NCBI GenBank assembly: GCA_965153355.1
Contig: OZ231126.1
Span: 61,814,001 to 61,878,000, forward strand
Direction of reading: 5' to 3'
Source: Flaccisagitta enflata
Lineage: Eukaryota > Chaetognatha > Sagittoidea > Aphragmophora
DNA: 64,000 nt
Position 1 is the stretch's first letter. Every line of letters starts with the position of its first letter. Positions 11,849-24,836 of this stretch are shown here, one piece after another. The notes beneath the pieces were generated by a model, which was not told the DNA's origin, searched no databases, and saw only the letters and a program-made list of their open reading frames with translations. The translations under genes were made by a program, and so were the position numbers.

Positions 11849-12063
11849 AAAAACGCATTTGCAGATTTTACAAATTATCTGTCTGCAAAACGTGACGCCT
11901 TCTTCCTTGTTGAAACCGCAAACTCCCGTCATTCTAAATCTTATAAAATCGTTAAAGTCATTTCAGTCACTTGAAGTCATCTTAAGTGATTATAAGTCAT
12001 TTGACTTATGTACATATCTAAAACGTTTTTATCAACAAGGTCAACCATTTTGGTTAAGTCAAT

Positions 12064-14215
12064 TACAATAAAGGGTCAAGTCAATTCTGGTCCAGGCAAA
12101 AATACTGCATATCTCTCCAATTACAAGGATATGAGATCTGAAATTTTTCTGTGGTGTGCACCTATAGTACCCCCACCCCCCATAAGGGTTTGGAGCTGTT
12201 CCGGGCAATTTTTGTTTTTGGTTGTCAGAAAAATTTTTTTTCTGAAAATTGCTATTGTAGGCTAAAAAATTTATTTCAAAAATTGTCTTTTATGTTAAAT
12301 ATAGGTAATGCCAAGAGCTACAAATTTCATTTTTTGAAAAATATTTTCCGCCAATTTTTAAGGGAACGACACTAAAAAAACAAAAATTTCAAAAAAATGA
12401 AAAATAGCTATAATTTCCTAAATAATTGGCTTAACATGATAATTTTTGGCATGAAAGTAGTCCTGAGAACCTTTAATGTGTATGCAAAATTTCAACAGTC
12501 AAAGTTGAATTTTAAAGGAGTTATAGCATTTTGAAATTTTAATGATTTTTTGTAAAAACCATTTTTTCCTATAAGAATTTTTTTTGTCAACCATTTTTCT
12601 TAAAATTTTATATACAAACAAAGTAACTGATGAATTTTTGCTTCCAAAAAAAATTTGGCCACTGTGACCTTTAAAAAAATTTTTTTCTCAAAAATTGCCA
12701 AAATGACGTTTTCAAAGTTGAGTAAAAACTGTTCCTGTCATTCGATCATCTTCATTTTTGGTGGAGTTACCTATTATCTACCTAACCCCAAAATTTCAGC
12801 TCACTGCCAAACGGTTGGAGATATTGACTTCAAAGTTACTTTGTCAGAGCAAAATCAGCAAAAATTTTGGCCATTTTTGAGCTCATATTTCATTTTCTTC
12901 CAGAGACCTCCATTTTAGCTGAAGTTACTAAGGATATATTCATATTCCAAAATTTCACACTTGTCAGCGTTTTAGGGATATGATGGTCCAAAGTTTTTAA
13001 AAATGCCAATTTTTCAACCAAATCTTCAGGAAAAAAATAAGCAAAAATTTTTCTCAAAATGGTTTTCAAAGGGGGGTTCAACACAATTGGGAATTATCTA
13101 ATTCACCCAGATCCAAAACCCGGAGGACAACCTTTTTTTAAAAATTTTTTTGAAAAATTTTCATTGTAATTTTTGTTGAAAAATTGGTGTTTTTTAAAAC
13201 TTTGGACCATCATATCCCTAAAATGGCTTGGCTGACAAGTGTGAAATTTTGGAATATGAATATATGCTTAAACCTTAGTAACTTCAGCTAAAATGGAGGT
13301 CTCTAGAAGAAAAAATGAAATTTTATGCAAGCTCAAAAATGGCCAAAATGCCAATTTTGTTGATTTTGCTCTGACTAAGTAACTTTGAACGTCAATATCT
13401 CCGCAACCGTTTGGCGCAGCGAGCTCAAATTTTCGGTGAAGTTAGGGTAGATAATAGGTAACAACTCCACCAAAAATGAAGATGATCAGATGACAGGAAC
13501 AGTTTTTATTCAACTTTGAAAAATGGGTCATTTTGGCGATTTTTGAGAGAAAAAAATTTTTTTAAGGGGTCATAGTGGCCAAATTTTTTTTGGAAGCAAA
13601 AATTCATCAGTTACTTTGTTTGTATATGAAATTTTAAGAAAAATGGTTGACAAAAAAAAATTTTATAGGAAAAAATGGTTTTTACAAAAAATCATTAAAA
13701 TTTCAAAATGCTATAACTCCTTTAAAATTCAACTATGACTGTTGAAATTTTGCATACACATTGAAGGTTCTCAGGACTACTTTCATGCCAAAAATTATCA
13801 TGTTAAGCCAATTATTTAGGAAATTATAGCTATTTTTCATTTTTTTGAAATTTTTGTTTTTTTAGTGTCGTTCCCTTAAAAATTGGCGGAAAATATTTTT
13901 CAAAAAATGAAATTTGTAGCTCTTGGCATTACCTATATCTAACATAAAAGACAATTTTTGAAATAAATTTTTTAGCCTACAATAGCAATTTTTAGAAAAA
14001 AAATTTTTTTGACAACCAAAAACAAAAATTGCCCGGAACAGCTCCAAACCCTTATGGGGGGTGGGGGTACTATAGGTGCACACCACAGAAAAATTTCAGA
14101 TCTCATATCCTTGTAATTGGAGAGATATGGCTTCCCTCCTTATCACCAGTTCTTTGATTCCGGTACTGTATACAATAAAGGGTCAAGTCAATTCTGGTCC
14201 AGGCAAAAATACTGC
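12064..14215. repeat. Long inverted repeat (about 0.9-kb arms) between 45-bp direct repeats
   Basis: Sequence 12108-13020 recurs inverted as about 13180-14129 with few differences, around a spacer of about 160 bp. Outside it, a perfect 45-bp direct repeat (TACAATAAAGGGTCAAGTCA...) occurs at 12064-12108 and 14171-14215. Arms contain short frames in mirror image but nothing gene-like. A diverged part of one arm recurs at about 45490-45700. It is likely a foldback element or an inverted duplication. Confidence 0.9.
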
Positions 14216-14878
14216 TTATTTTGTTGTATAGTTATTCTTTGTAACATCTGATAATAATTCTGATATATTCTAGATTTCGAGGATATGTTTTAAAAGCGGC
14301 GAAAATATAAACCATGTTTATGTTTTCATTTGAGAAAAAGGACTTTCCTGGTGATCTTATTATCGCTATTTCAAGTCAATTCAAATTCACTCTTTTTGTT
14401 TTGTAAGGACCAATAAAATTTTCTGAGGCTGGGATTTCTTCAAATTTCGCTAGAGCTTAGGCTGTAACGTTTTTAGCATGCTTTATCTAAGTTCTATTTT
14501 CGCAATGAGATTAAGGTTGCAACATCTTACATATTATTTTACTAATCTATTCATATTATTAAACATTAAAAAACAATTTATTGTATGAAAATTAATAATG
14601 ATATTTTTTTTCTTAAGATACTTTTCTTTAACAGTTTCCTTGAAAAATTGAAATTTGCAGTACAAAATCAATTTTAAAAAAATTCAGAGCTGGGTCTTAA
14701 AATATCTTTGTAAGTTTTTGCAGAATTGTTTCATGTCCTTACTAAAAAAACAAAAAAAAAAAAAACCAAAAAAAAACAAAAAAAAAAAAAAAAAAAACAA
14801 AAAAACAAAAAAACATGAAAACGTGAATTTTTATGCATCAACTGATCAAGTGCTTTTTAAAAATGTATATTGCACAGT
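14216..14878. other. AT-rich stretch with A-rich tract
   Basis: Nothing coding is recognised. An A-rich tract interrupted by C lies at 14743-14815. Confidence 0.5.
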
Positions 14879-15671
14879 AACAAGGCCAGAAACATGGCTA
14901 CCCCAGTACCTCAGTCGCGTGCAGGTGGGCAGGAGCAGTGATAGAAAAGGTCACTGGGGAATTTGGGCAAGAGCAGTGAGCTCAAAAACACCAAAAAAGT
15001 AAATAGTCGCAAAAGCGTGAGGTGGTCAGCAGTACCCGTTGCCCCTAATTTAGTGTATGTTGGATATGGAGGTGAGAGGGGCAGTGGCCCTGAAGGAGCT
15101 GATGACCTATGCTGGGCTAGGATAAGCCTTGAGGCTTGGATTTGATCAATGAGGTTATGATTTGAGCCACAAGGCTGGAGTTGGAGCCATCAGGCTTGGA
15201 TTGGAGCCTCTTGGTTGGGTTTGGAGACTTAAGGTTGGGGTCCCAGCCTTAAGGCTGGAATTGTAGCCTGGAGGTTGGGATTGGAGCCTCCAGGGTGAGA
15301 TTAGAGCCTCAAAGCTGGGATTGAAGCCTTGAGGCCGGTGTTGGCGGATTGGAGCCTCTGGCCACAATGTGAGAATTGGAGCCAACAGGCTTGGATTGGG
15401 GCCTTGAGGCTAGGATTGGGCCTCGAGGCTGGGTTTGGAGCCTCGAGGCTGGGATCAGAGCCTGGGGGGGACGGAGAAGAAGGGAGAAGAGAAGAAGAAG
15501 AAGAAGAAGAAGAAGAAGAAGAAGAAGAAGAAGAAGAAGAAGAAGAAGAAGAAGAAGGTAGAGGAGAAAATCTCCCATATGTGTGAAAGCATAGGGAGTT
15601 ACGGACGGACCGACCGACAGACGGATGGACAGACGGACAGAGGGGGGAGTAGAGTCACGTAGGACGCGACT
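14879..15671 (-). mobile_element. Family-A element, reverse, interrupted by a G element
   Basis: It opens with AACAAGGCCAGAAACATGGC and the tail stem AGTCGCGTGCAGG. Core GGGCAGGAGCAGTGA follows. It closes with ACGGACGGACCGACCGAC and head AGTCACGTAGGACGCGACT. A G-group element occupies 15005-15595. Confidence 0.82.
15005..15595 (+). mobile_element. G element nested in a family-A element, truncated tail
   Basis: Starts AGTCGCAAAAGCGTGAGG after TAAAT. It has the stem TTGCCCC...GGGGCAGTGG, an array of GGCTTGGATTGGAGCCT-type units, G-run, ACGGAGAAGAAGG and an expanded (AAG)n (about 15494-15557). The tail breaks off after GTGTGAAAGCATAGG, so the final GGCCGCTGCCC end is missing. Confidence 0.82.
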
Positions 15672-15992
15672 AGAAATCTGCAACTTGTTTCTTAGTACTG
15701 ATCTGCAATGAGAAAGACAAGGATGGATACATGACCGATAAATAGTCAGTGACTTGGGTTGGGGCGGTAGTGATCAGAAAAATTGTAAGAAAAAAATGTT
15801 AGACCGATTTTGCGCCTTTCTTTTCCATAACGATGGATTTACTAACCTACTGACGTCAACGAACCCACCTCATAAAGACGACTAGCAAGCGACTTTTAAA
15901 CGTGCAATATCTATTTCGCATAGAGTGAAATGATGCGGTGTAAGATATGAGTGTCATAACCAACGATATTTTGCTCTCTTGTTTTGACGCGA

Positions 15993-16484
15993 ACAGGGTC
16001 CAGAAATGTGTACAAAGCGTGATAGAAATTTATCCACCTGTCACAAGACCAATTAAAGGGTGCGGAATGAGCTCAGTCCGTCAAAAATTTTCTCTGGTCA
16101 ATATTTGGGATGCTACTGATGCATATCTCAGGTCAAAAGGGTATATGAGGTCAAAATTTCGAAATGGAAAAATTGAAAATCTGATGGATTTGGATTCCTT
16201 TCAAAAGAAAGTGTCTTTTTTTTTTTTTTTTTTTTTTTTTTTTGATGTTCCAACTAGAACATGGTCTAATTTGACGTCAAAGGTCATATTTGGGTCAAAT
16301 TTGCTCTTTTGTTTAAAATTCGGTTTATTTCAATCTCTGATGATAACTTTGACTTTGACCAGAGAAAATTTTTTGATGGACTGAGCTCATTCCGCACCCT
16401 TTAATTGGGCTTGTGACAGGTGGATGAAATTTTATCACGCTTTTTAATCGGCCTTGTTACACATTTCTGGACCCTGTTTGTATT
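15993..16484. repeat. Palindrome with arms of about 125 bp
   Basis: GGGTCCAGAAATGTGTAC...CATCCACCTGTCACAAG-like sequence through GAGCTCAGTCC recurs inverted at about 16358-16484. The right arm has an extra block containing a GGCCTTGTT fragment. The spacer holds a run of 27 T (16217-16243). Confidence 0.8.
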
Positions 16485-16524
16485 GACGCACAATCACTGT
16501 TCCGCTCGTTTCTCTCTTTCTCTT

Positions 16525-16531
16525 CCTCTTC

Positions 16532-16584
<53 letters not shown>
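16525..16584 (+). repeat. (CT)n microsatellite
   Basis: About 28 CT units, followed by a short G-run at 16620-16630, downstream of the ZIP gene stop. Confidence 0.95.
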
Positions 16585-16588
<4 letters not shown>

Positions 16589-16883
16589 ACTCACTAAGAA
16601 AATCTAAAAACAAGAAAAGGGGGGGGGGGGTGAAGTGATTTCTCTAGCTGTCGGTTAGAGTTGGACTGAATACTCATTCATCCTACAATTTCAATTTTCC
16701 AATGACAGTATTTTCTTGCTTAGCTTCGGTTCGTATGCACATCAGCCACGGACCATGCAGTGAAGACATCCATTCAATGAATTCTCTCTTGAGCACAAAC
16801 GTTCGCGAACGCTGTCGACAACGTCCTCGATGCAGTTTCAAATAATGAATAATGTCACGCTTTACAGATACATAATTTTTCCG

Positions 16884-17284
16884 CTATTCTCCTATATCAT
16901 CTCCCCAAACGGCCATGCAGAACATGAGCATGAATCCAGAGAAGAGTCCTAAATGTTGAATCACGGTGACGATGACATAATGAACGCCGGCTTGTGACAA
17001 TTCTTCGCCGAGTTTGTTCAGTTCGGGGATCATGTCTACGAGGGCGATGTAAACGAACATGCCGGCGGCGATGGCGAAGATCCAGGGGTTGGCGTCCGAG
17101 GTACCGCCAGCGACGATGCCGACGTAGACGCCGGGAAAGACGGCGGAAGCGGCGATGAAGTTCCAAAGCAACGCGCGTTTGAAGTTCATTCCCGAGTTGA
17201 GTAAGACGGCGATATCGCCCAATTCGTGAGGATATTCCTCGCATATAATCGCGATGCCGATCTTGATTCCCATCGGGATCGTGT
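16884..17284 (-). CDS. SLC39A8/14-like: ZIP-family metal transporter, coding exon 2 (residues 422-554)
   Basis: Last coding exon of the same gene. It begins after a CGCAG acceptor and joins exon 1 in phase 1, giving ...GAAFTDTIPMG..., with the same spacing between segments 4 and 5 as in animal ZIP8/ZIP14. Segment 5 carries EEYPHELGD at residues 437-445. A glutamate replacing the usual first histidine of HExPHE is the hallmark of ZIP8 and ZIP14, which transport Fe and Mn as well as Zn (family knowledge). Segments 6, 7 and 8 follow (456-477, 483-505, 521-545), and the protein ends WGDDIGE and a TAG stop, leaving almost no cytosolic tail. The total of 554 residues is somewhat longer than human ZIP14, as I recall it, mostly because of the loop in exon 1. 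No clear polyadenylation signal was seen downstream. Confidence 0.95.
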
Positions 17285-17697
17285 CTGCGCGAAATGGAAG
17301 GAGATAGAGGAGTCGCAAAATTATATGGAAACAAAACCGCGTACGATCGGGTAGGGCTTGAGGGGTAGTATTGAACATAAAATAATATCTACCCTTACAA
17401 TTCATCGAGAAAAAAAATCGTTTACTGGAGGGCATTTCAACTTTTCAAGGAACCCGCTGATGTGCACGTATCAGCTGTTTGTTTCTTCAGTGTGGGAGGC
17501 AAAAAGAGACGACGCTACGTAGACAAGAACGTGGACACAAACACAGATGTTTTTCAAACTTGATAGAAATAGAGAACCACATAGCTCCCAAGGAGGCAGT
17601 TAGTAATATCAAGTTCATAGCTCCTAAGGCAGCAAATAGTCATATCCAATTCGCGATGGACCAAATTTCTGCAACTCAACTCCGCCTCTCGAGTTTT

Positions 17698-17895
17698 AGT
17701 TGCGGATATGCAACTCTATAAGAGGCTTTGTCCGTCCGTTGGTCCATCGGTCACGCTCGAGTCAGAACCGTGAAAAATGCTGCTGTTGGTATTGTGTATG
17801 TGTGAGTGTGTTGGAGGGAGGTTGAGGTGAGGCTGGGGGTTGGATACCCCTGCCCACCCGTCCGCAACGATATTGTGACCCCGCGTCACTTGTTG
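17698..17895 (+). mobile_element. Family-B element in the ZIP intron, complete
   Basis: Head AGTTGCGGATATGCAACT, CTATAAGAGGCTTTGTCCG, GTTGGTCCATCGGTC. The core has GGGGGTTGGATACCCC. Tail CTGCCCACCCGTCCGCAACG, terminal hairpin GTGACCCCGCGTCAC, then TTGTT. This is the cleanest copy of family B. Confidence 0.88.
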
Positions 17896-18219
17896 TTATT
17901 ATATTGAATACAAAACCACATTAATATTTAAAAAAAAAATAATATGCAATATTTTTGGGTAAAAAAATTTAGTGATCCTAGTTGGGGAAAAAAGTCGAAG
18001 TCAGTCTTCGACTTTTTGACATATTCCAGAAAAACATGGTTTTCATTTTCTTATTAGAAAGTTGTAGATCTCCATTGAGCAATTACACCCTTCATTTAGC
18101 GCCAAGCAGAACGTTCTACGCTATGAATTTTCGCGCTATGATTTTTTAAAGGTTTTTTATGAAAAATTCTAATTGAATTTTTTTCGATTTATTATGATTT
18201 TAAGTAGGATCAATAAAAG

Positions 18220-18770
18220 TTTATATTCATGTTTTTTTGAGCATGCAAATACAAGAAAACATGTTTATGAGCATAGTTGCTCATCTGTGAGGGTATTTTG
18301 AGCAGTCTAGCTCATTTTGCTCATTTAACTCTATCTTCTTTTTTCAAATGCCATAAATGAATAAATATTTTGATACATGTTTAAGCAAGCAGATATAAAA
18401 AAAAACATGTCACTGAGCTTAGCTGCTCATTTGCGAGGGTGTTTTTAAGTATTCTAGCTCACTTAGCTCATTTAGCTCAGTTTTTTTTTCTGATTTTTGA
18501 TGGGATAAACAATTAAATGTTTTGATGTGAGCATGCAAATACCAGAAAGCATATCAGTGAGTATAGCTAGTTGTCTTGTAGAGTGACTAGCTCATCTAGC
18601 ACATTTGGCTCAGTCCTATTTTTCTCTGAATATCAGTGCAATCAATACATACTATTATTCTTGATTTGATCTAACAAAAAGACTTTTAGTGATTGAAAAC
18701 AAATACTTGGTAAAATGTGACCAATGCTTACGACTTTTTTCCTCACGGCGACAGCCGCCATTACTGGTAC
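18220..18770 (-). repeat. Dispersed repeat 'R', copy 1
   Basis: About 120-bp internal units with GAGCATAGTTGCTCATCTGTGA and TTTAGCTCA. It ends in a block with CTCACGGCGACAGCCGCCATTA. A second copy in the opposite orientation is at 32518-33680. This copy is uninterrupted and serves as the empty site for the G element at 32684. Confidence 0.8.
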
Positions 18771-18777
18771 TTAATAC

Positions 18778-18907
18778 TAGGGATGTGGAAGCGATTGACC
18801 GCTTCCAATTTAGAGGATAGGATAGCTACTAGTATTTGAACTGTAAAAGGGAAGCGGAAGCGGAAGCGGTGGAAGCGGCATGAAAATCGACCACTTCCAC
18901 ATCCCTA
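18778..18907. mobile_element. 130-bp hAT-like MITE with 8-bp target duplication
   Basis: Ends TAGGGATGTGGAAGCG and CCACTTCCACATCCCTA are inverted. They are flanked by a perfect 8-bp duplication CTTAATAC (18770-18777 and 18908-18915). The interior has GGAAGCGGAAGCGG repeats. Start sequence and duplication length fit the hAT superfamily. Confidence 0.9.
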
Positions 18908-19181
18908 CTTAATACGAAATTTTGATCTGAATCGATTGTATAAAAGATTTCCGTCTAGGAAGTAGAAGTCATCCTGAAACTGCAATTTGCTAAAGATGTT
19001 CTTAAAACCGACTTCATTTGCACTTAAGTGATGACTGGTGGCTTTAGACGGCACGTCCACCTCCGACAACCCCATCGTTTTTACGTTACCGCGTCAAAGT
19101 TGACATGAAATCTATGCTTTCTTCATTCCATGACTAGTTGGAAAAAAATGTACCGACCAGTAATCTAAAAGTGCTAGAAAA

Positions 19182-19848
19182 GAGTCGCCCAAGGGCAATA
19201 TGTGGTCAGCGATACCCGTTGCCCTGCTTTGCATGTTAGTGAATGTAGGTGATGGTTAGCAGGGCAACGGCCTCAAAGTGGATGATGTCCTGTAGAACAC
19301 AGGGGAATCTCTCCCCAATTGGGTTTGAGAGTGCTGTTGTACCATTGAAAAACATGGGAAATTGACAAAATAATGCAAAATATAATATTGGAAATTGACA
19401 AAAACATGAAAAACAGGTCGCCCAAGGGCAACATGTGGTTAGCGATACCAATGCCCTGCTTTGTATGATTGTGACATGGAGTGAGAGGAAGCAGGGCAGC
19501 GGCCCCAAAGGGAACAAAGTCCTATAGAACAAAGGGGATTTTCATTTGTCAGTTTATTTGTCCTTCCATCCGTCTGTCCATCTGTCCCCCCTGGCCCTCT
19601 CAGGCCTGAAATATGCCCTCTCAGGCCTGAAATCTACCCTCTCAAGTCTGAAATCTGCCCTCTCTGGCCTTTATTCTAAGAGGGCAGATTAAAGGCCAGA
19701 GGGGACAGATTTCAGGCCTGAGAGGGCAGATTTCAGGCTTAAGAGGGCCAGGGGGTGATGGATGGACGGACAAACGAATGAACAAACAAATCAAAAGTCC
19801 CCCTGTATTCTACAGGACTTGGTTTCCTTTGGGGCCGCTGCCCAAAAA
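19182..19848 (+). mobile_element. G-group (GGTCGCCC subtype) head fragment plus complete element
   Basis: The head fragment at 19182-19330 has GTCGCCCAAGGGCAATATG, GATACCCGTTGCCCTGC and GGGCAACGGCC. A full copy at 19415-19848 has stem TGCCCTGCTTT...AAGCAGGGCAGCGG, AAGTCCTATAGAACAAAGG, a CTCTCAGGCCTGAAAT array arranged as a palindrome, and the inverted end GGACTTGG...GGGGCCGCTGCCCAAAAA. Confidence 0.78.
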
Positions 19849-20265
19849 GCGCGCGGGGTGGTGGGAGTCAGTGTAAGCTTCTTATAGGAAATGAGCTTGT
19901 CTTTTCCATAATTTTCATATACTACATGATAGTATATGATACTTTTCAATTTGCATTTACGTCTGTATAAGTTTCTACAAATGTTTTGCACTGTACACTG
20001 TGCACTGTACACGTTTTGTCCTCGATAGTAATAAATCAACCACTCTGCGATCGGTGTCCGCTGAGGAATTTTCACAGGAAGAACGAGGAGATATCCCTTT
20101 CGAGTTCTTTTTCGGTGTGTTTATTCTCGTGGGAAAGTGAAGGAAAATTATTCTTGGTTGACACGCCATAAATTGAGGTATGAGGTCATTCTGCCTTTTG
20201 TGAAAGTTATGAAATACCATTACTAGTATAAAAGTATATATATGTTTTCCATTCCTGATCGGTTT

Positions 20266-20376
<111 letters not shown>

Positions 20377-20565
20377 ATGAACGAGAGTTGTTGTTTAAGG
20401 TTCATATGTCTTTCTGAAGGCATTCCGTGTTTCTGTCTGTTTCTGTTCTTTAATCTGCTTTCCTGCCAATGTGTCTGTGCTATCAATCAGCAAGTCTGTC
20501 TGTCTATCTGTTTTTCTCTCAGTCTCTCTCTAACTCTGTCTCTCTCTGTGACTCTCTTTCTGTGA

Positions 20566-20614
<49 letters not shown>

Positions 20615-20630
20615 GCGTGATCGATCTCAC

Positions 20631-21894
20631 CTGTGAAAGCCGCTCCCATGGAGAGTCCGTCGATGAACGTGGAGAATATCTTGGCCATGATGAGAATCCA
20701 GGCGATGGGGGCGACTTCGCCGGCTTTTTGCGGCGACGCGTCTTCTTCGATTTGCGATCTCGACGAGTGCGAAGGCAGACGCTCGCGCTTCTTCTCCACC
20801 ATCGTCTTTTCCTCGTTGTTGTTGCGGTGATTGGATTCGAGAAGATCCTTGCGCAACTCTTCGGACGAAAGCACTCCGGCTTTGCCATTTTCCGCCGTCG
20901 CCATCGCCGGATTGCCGATTATGTTGTCGATGCTGACTTTTCTAGACGCTTTGCCGTCCGCCACCACCACCGTTCCTCCACCGCCGCCGCCGCCGCCTCC
21001 GCCGCCGCCGGTTTCTTCCTCGGCGATAGGTTCGTTGTTGGCGTTTTTCAGCAGCAGCTTTTTGTTCGATTCGTTGACGACTTCGCGGCGTTTGGATAAA
21101 CGGTCGCGCGTCTTTCTCGATTTATTCCATTTGGAGACGTCTCTGAGAATGCGTTCGACCCAGTAAAAGAGATACGCGCCGCCGAGAATCATCGCGGCGC
21201 GGTATATGTAGGCGTGGTCCGGCTGACGCGTTTGCATGTCCAGACTGGCCGGCATGAGATGCAGGACGCCGCCGCCGGCCAGCGTTCCGCAGGCGAGACC
21301 GATGAGATATGTGAGCACCACTTTGTAGACGATGTGTTTGCGGAATGGGTAGAGAAACCCGCCGAACTGCGATCCCGCCACGACGATGGCGGCGAATCCG
21401 GTGCCGTAACCGACGCTCTTTTGCCACGGTACTTTGCCTCGCTCTTCTCCGACCTCGGTGTCGCCATTCAGAAAGTAACAACGTTTGCCCAAGGATTCCA
21501 CCAGAATCGAGTAAATGACAACGGCGTCGTCGTCTTCTTCGAACGACGCCCCGATGCAGGCGCGTTTCAAGCATACCGTCAAATTGGCGACGTCGACGTT
21601 GTCGTCATCGTCTATGCAAGCGCGGAGGGCGCTGAAATTACCACCGCCGACCTCCTCTTCGATCAGAGGAAGCAGTTTGTTCAACGAGTCCCGCTCCAGA
21701 CGAATTTCGCTTTTTTCGACTCCTCGCAGTTGCAGAATTTTCGCGACAAGATAAGAAGTCACGTCTTGGCCGCATGGTTTGTTGACGACGTCCGTGGACG
21801 AGTCGACGAAGATGAAGGCCAAAAGAATGGAGGTGAAGAGGAGGATCACTTGTGAAAGAGACCAAGATGTCCGACAACGCGATATGGAACTCAT
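20631..21894 (-). CDS. SLC39A8/14-like: ZIP-family metal transporter, coding exon 1 (residues 1-421)
   Basis: First coding exon of a LIV-1-type ZIP transporter, which would move zinc and perhaps iron or manganese into the cytosol across the plasma or an endosomal membrane. Seen: an N-terminal hydrophobic signal (about residues 14-30), an acidic extracellular domain with cysteines and two N-glycosylation sequons (NFS at 86, NLT at 104), membrane segments near 160-182, 191-213 and 229-250, a long cytosolic loop (251-394) with a Gly run and basic/acidic patches, then segment 4 (395-420). The segment-2 signature GLACGTLAGGGVLHLMP is ZIP-like. The exon ends one base into a codon at a consensus GTGAG donor. 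The start is the first ATG of a long GC-rich frame ahead of the signal peptide. Odd: segment 4 reads STFIDG where ZIPs normally have HNFxDG. The frame runs on past the donor into a GA microsatellite, which is not coding. Confidence 0.93.
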
Positions 21895-22780
21895 TTTATA
21901 AGAGATCTATTGTAGTTTGTTTTACTTTCCGATTCATCTACGTCTTTTGTTTGTTTGTTTGTTGATGTTGCTGCTGTTGTTAATGTAGCCGTTGTTGATG
22001 TTGTAATTGTATTTTTTGATATCTTTGCCCTTATTTCAATTTGTTCCCTATCTGTTCGCGTCAACTAAGGAGAATCAGAGAGATCTCTAATAAGGAACCC
22101 CGCAGAATGCAGTTCAATCGTTGACCACTCGTAGGAGGGCGCCTACTGATACTCTGTTCTTCTAGCTTTTTATCTATGCGGTAAGAGCGCGGCACTGATT
22201 GACAGCTTTCGTCCAACCAAGCTGCATCTCGAGGAAGGAGGAGAGGAGGAGAAGTCCTTGTTAAGGCCGCGACAAAAGTTTGATTCCAGTTCAATCATTT
22301 GAATCCGGAATGCGAAGCGAAAGTTTTTCGGAGATTGGACAGAGGGTTCCAGATTGCGCGGGGGTGAGTTGGGGTTTGATGTTGTAGTTGTTATGCTTAT
22401 GTAATTTAATTATAATGCGATCAATAAGGGGTATGCAAAAAAAGGTGTTGTGATCTCATGACTAAGCAAGTATGAAATTTATATATGAAATAATTCAAAG
22501 AAACTTAAGAAGTAACAGCCTGAAATGGCACCCCACTGAATTGCTTCAGCATTTGACTCTCAGTATTTTTTAACCGTATTCATTGCTGAGTTGCACTGTG
22601 TTAGAACTATTTTGAAAGCATTTGTCATGTCAATCTTCAAAGTCTTTTTTGCAAACCCTTCCCTGGCATTCCTACCTTGACTTTAAATTTATTTTTCAAA
22701 GGATTGTCCCCAACTCCTCTCTTCCAAAATGAGGAAAGAGAGAGTGATCAGCGCGGCGATAGTTCGCGCCTCCAGAGAAG
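21895..22780. other. 5' flank of the ZIP gene
   Basis: Presumed promoter and 5' untranslated region of the minus-strand transporter. It contains GTTTGTTTGTTT and GTTGTTGATGTTG runs close to the start codon. I see no certain TATA box or initiator, and nothing coding. Confidence 0.4.
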
Positions 22781-23772
<992 letters not shown>

Positions 23773-23773
<1 letters not shown>

Positions 23774-24730
23774 ACCCTTTTTCTCCTTGGCTGTCGTTGT
23801 TATTATGGTTGTTGTTCGGATAGTCAATCAACAACAACAATCATAATCAGAATCCTCGACATGAAATTGCGAAATTGATGAGACGGTTTTATCCCAAACT
23901 GCCGCCGGCTGAATCAAAATTTAGCAATACAGTCCAAGGACTATTTACCAGCGTTATCATCCATTAAAAAAGAATTCAAGGTTCATTAATTATGGCAACC
24001 GAATTTACGTATGCAGTTAGTAAAATTAATTTAGAATAGAATAGAATAGAAGATTAATCCTCAAGGGCGGACAATACAGCCCGCATCGAGAGAGGAGGTC
24101 GTTTATCAGTTCCGATTTCTTTTTGAAAAAATTGAAAGAGTCAGAAATGTGATGGCCTGATGGTATAAATTGAGCACTCAATCCCATTTGTGCGCGCTTA
24201 ATGCGCACAATTTTTCGAAAAGTTATAAAAATTAATCATGCAGATCCACAAAGGAAGTACAAACGCTACAAACACGGTTACCAAAGTTACGTGCATATGG
24301 GCAGGGACAGTGATCGAAATGGCTAATCAAGCATTTAGACAGGTGCAGTGTCAGTTTTTTGTAAAAATCGTCCTATAAACGCCAGAAAAGCTTAGTGTTA
24401 CCAAAGGGTCCAAAGGAATGATGAACGGACTGACAGACGGCCAACCAGCAAAGTGATGTAAAGAGTTGCGTTGCAAGCGCCGAAAATATGCTGTAAGAAA
24501 ACTGAGAAGAATGGGCGCTTTGCAGCCTCTTGGACTTCGGCGGAAGTTATGTTTTTACAATCCTCAAAATTGTAGAAAAAGTAGAGAAAAAGAATCCAAA
24601 AGACGGAGTAAATCACCTTAAAATTGAGCCTTCGATGAATTCTCACTTTCAGGCTCTTTTTCTTTTATTTTCACTAAAATTCGTTCTAACTCGCGCATTT
24701 TTCCCAGTGATATAATAAAGTATGTGATTA

Positions 24731-24779
<49 letters not shown>

Positions 24780-24836
24780 GCTTTCTTTTTCTTTCTCTCG
24801 CGCTCTATTGTCTCGCTCTTTTTTTTTTAATTTCTC
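23773..24836. other. Decayed family-A element and CT/CTTT repeats
   Basis: A degraded reverse family-A copy spans about 24270-24480 (ACACGGTTACC, GGGCAGGGACAGTGAT, GGACTGACAGACGGCC, GTTGCGTTGCAAGCG). CT then TTTC repeats lie at 24731-24800. No gene is seen. Confidence 0.5.

Noticed and set aside
20530-20630. Extension of the ZIP frame past the exon 1 donor (residues REREREK...)
   Set aside because: The extension reads a GA microsatellite. A consensus donor and an in-phase exon with conserved spacing to EEYPHE exist.
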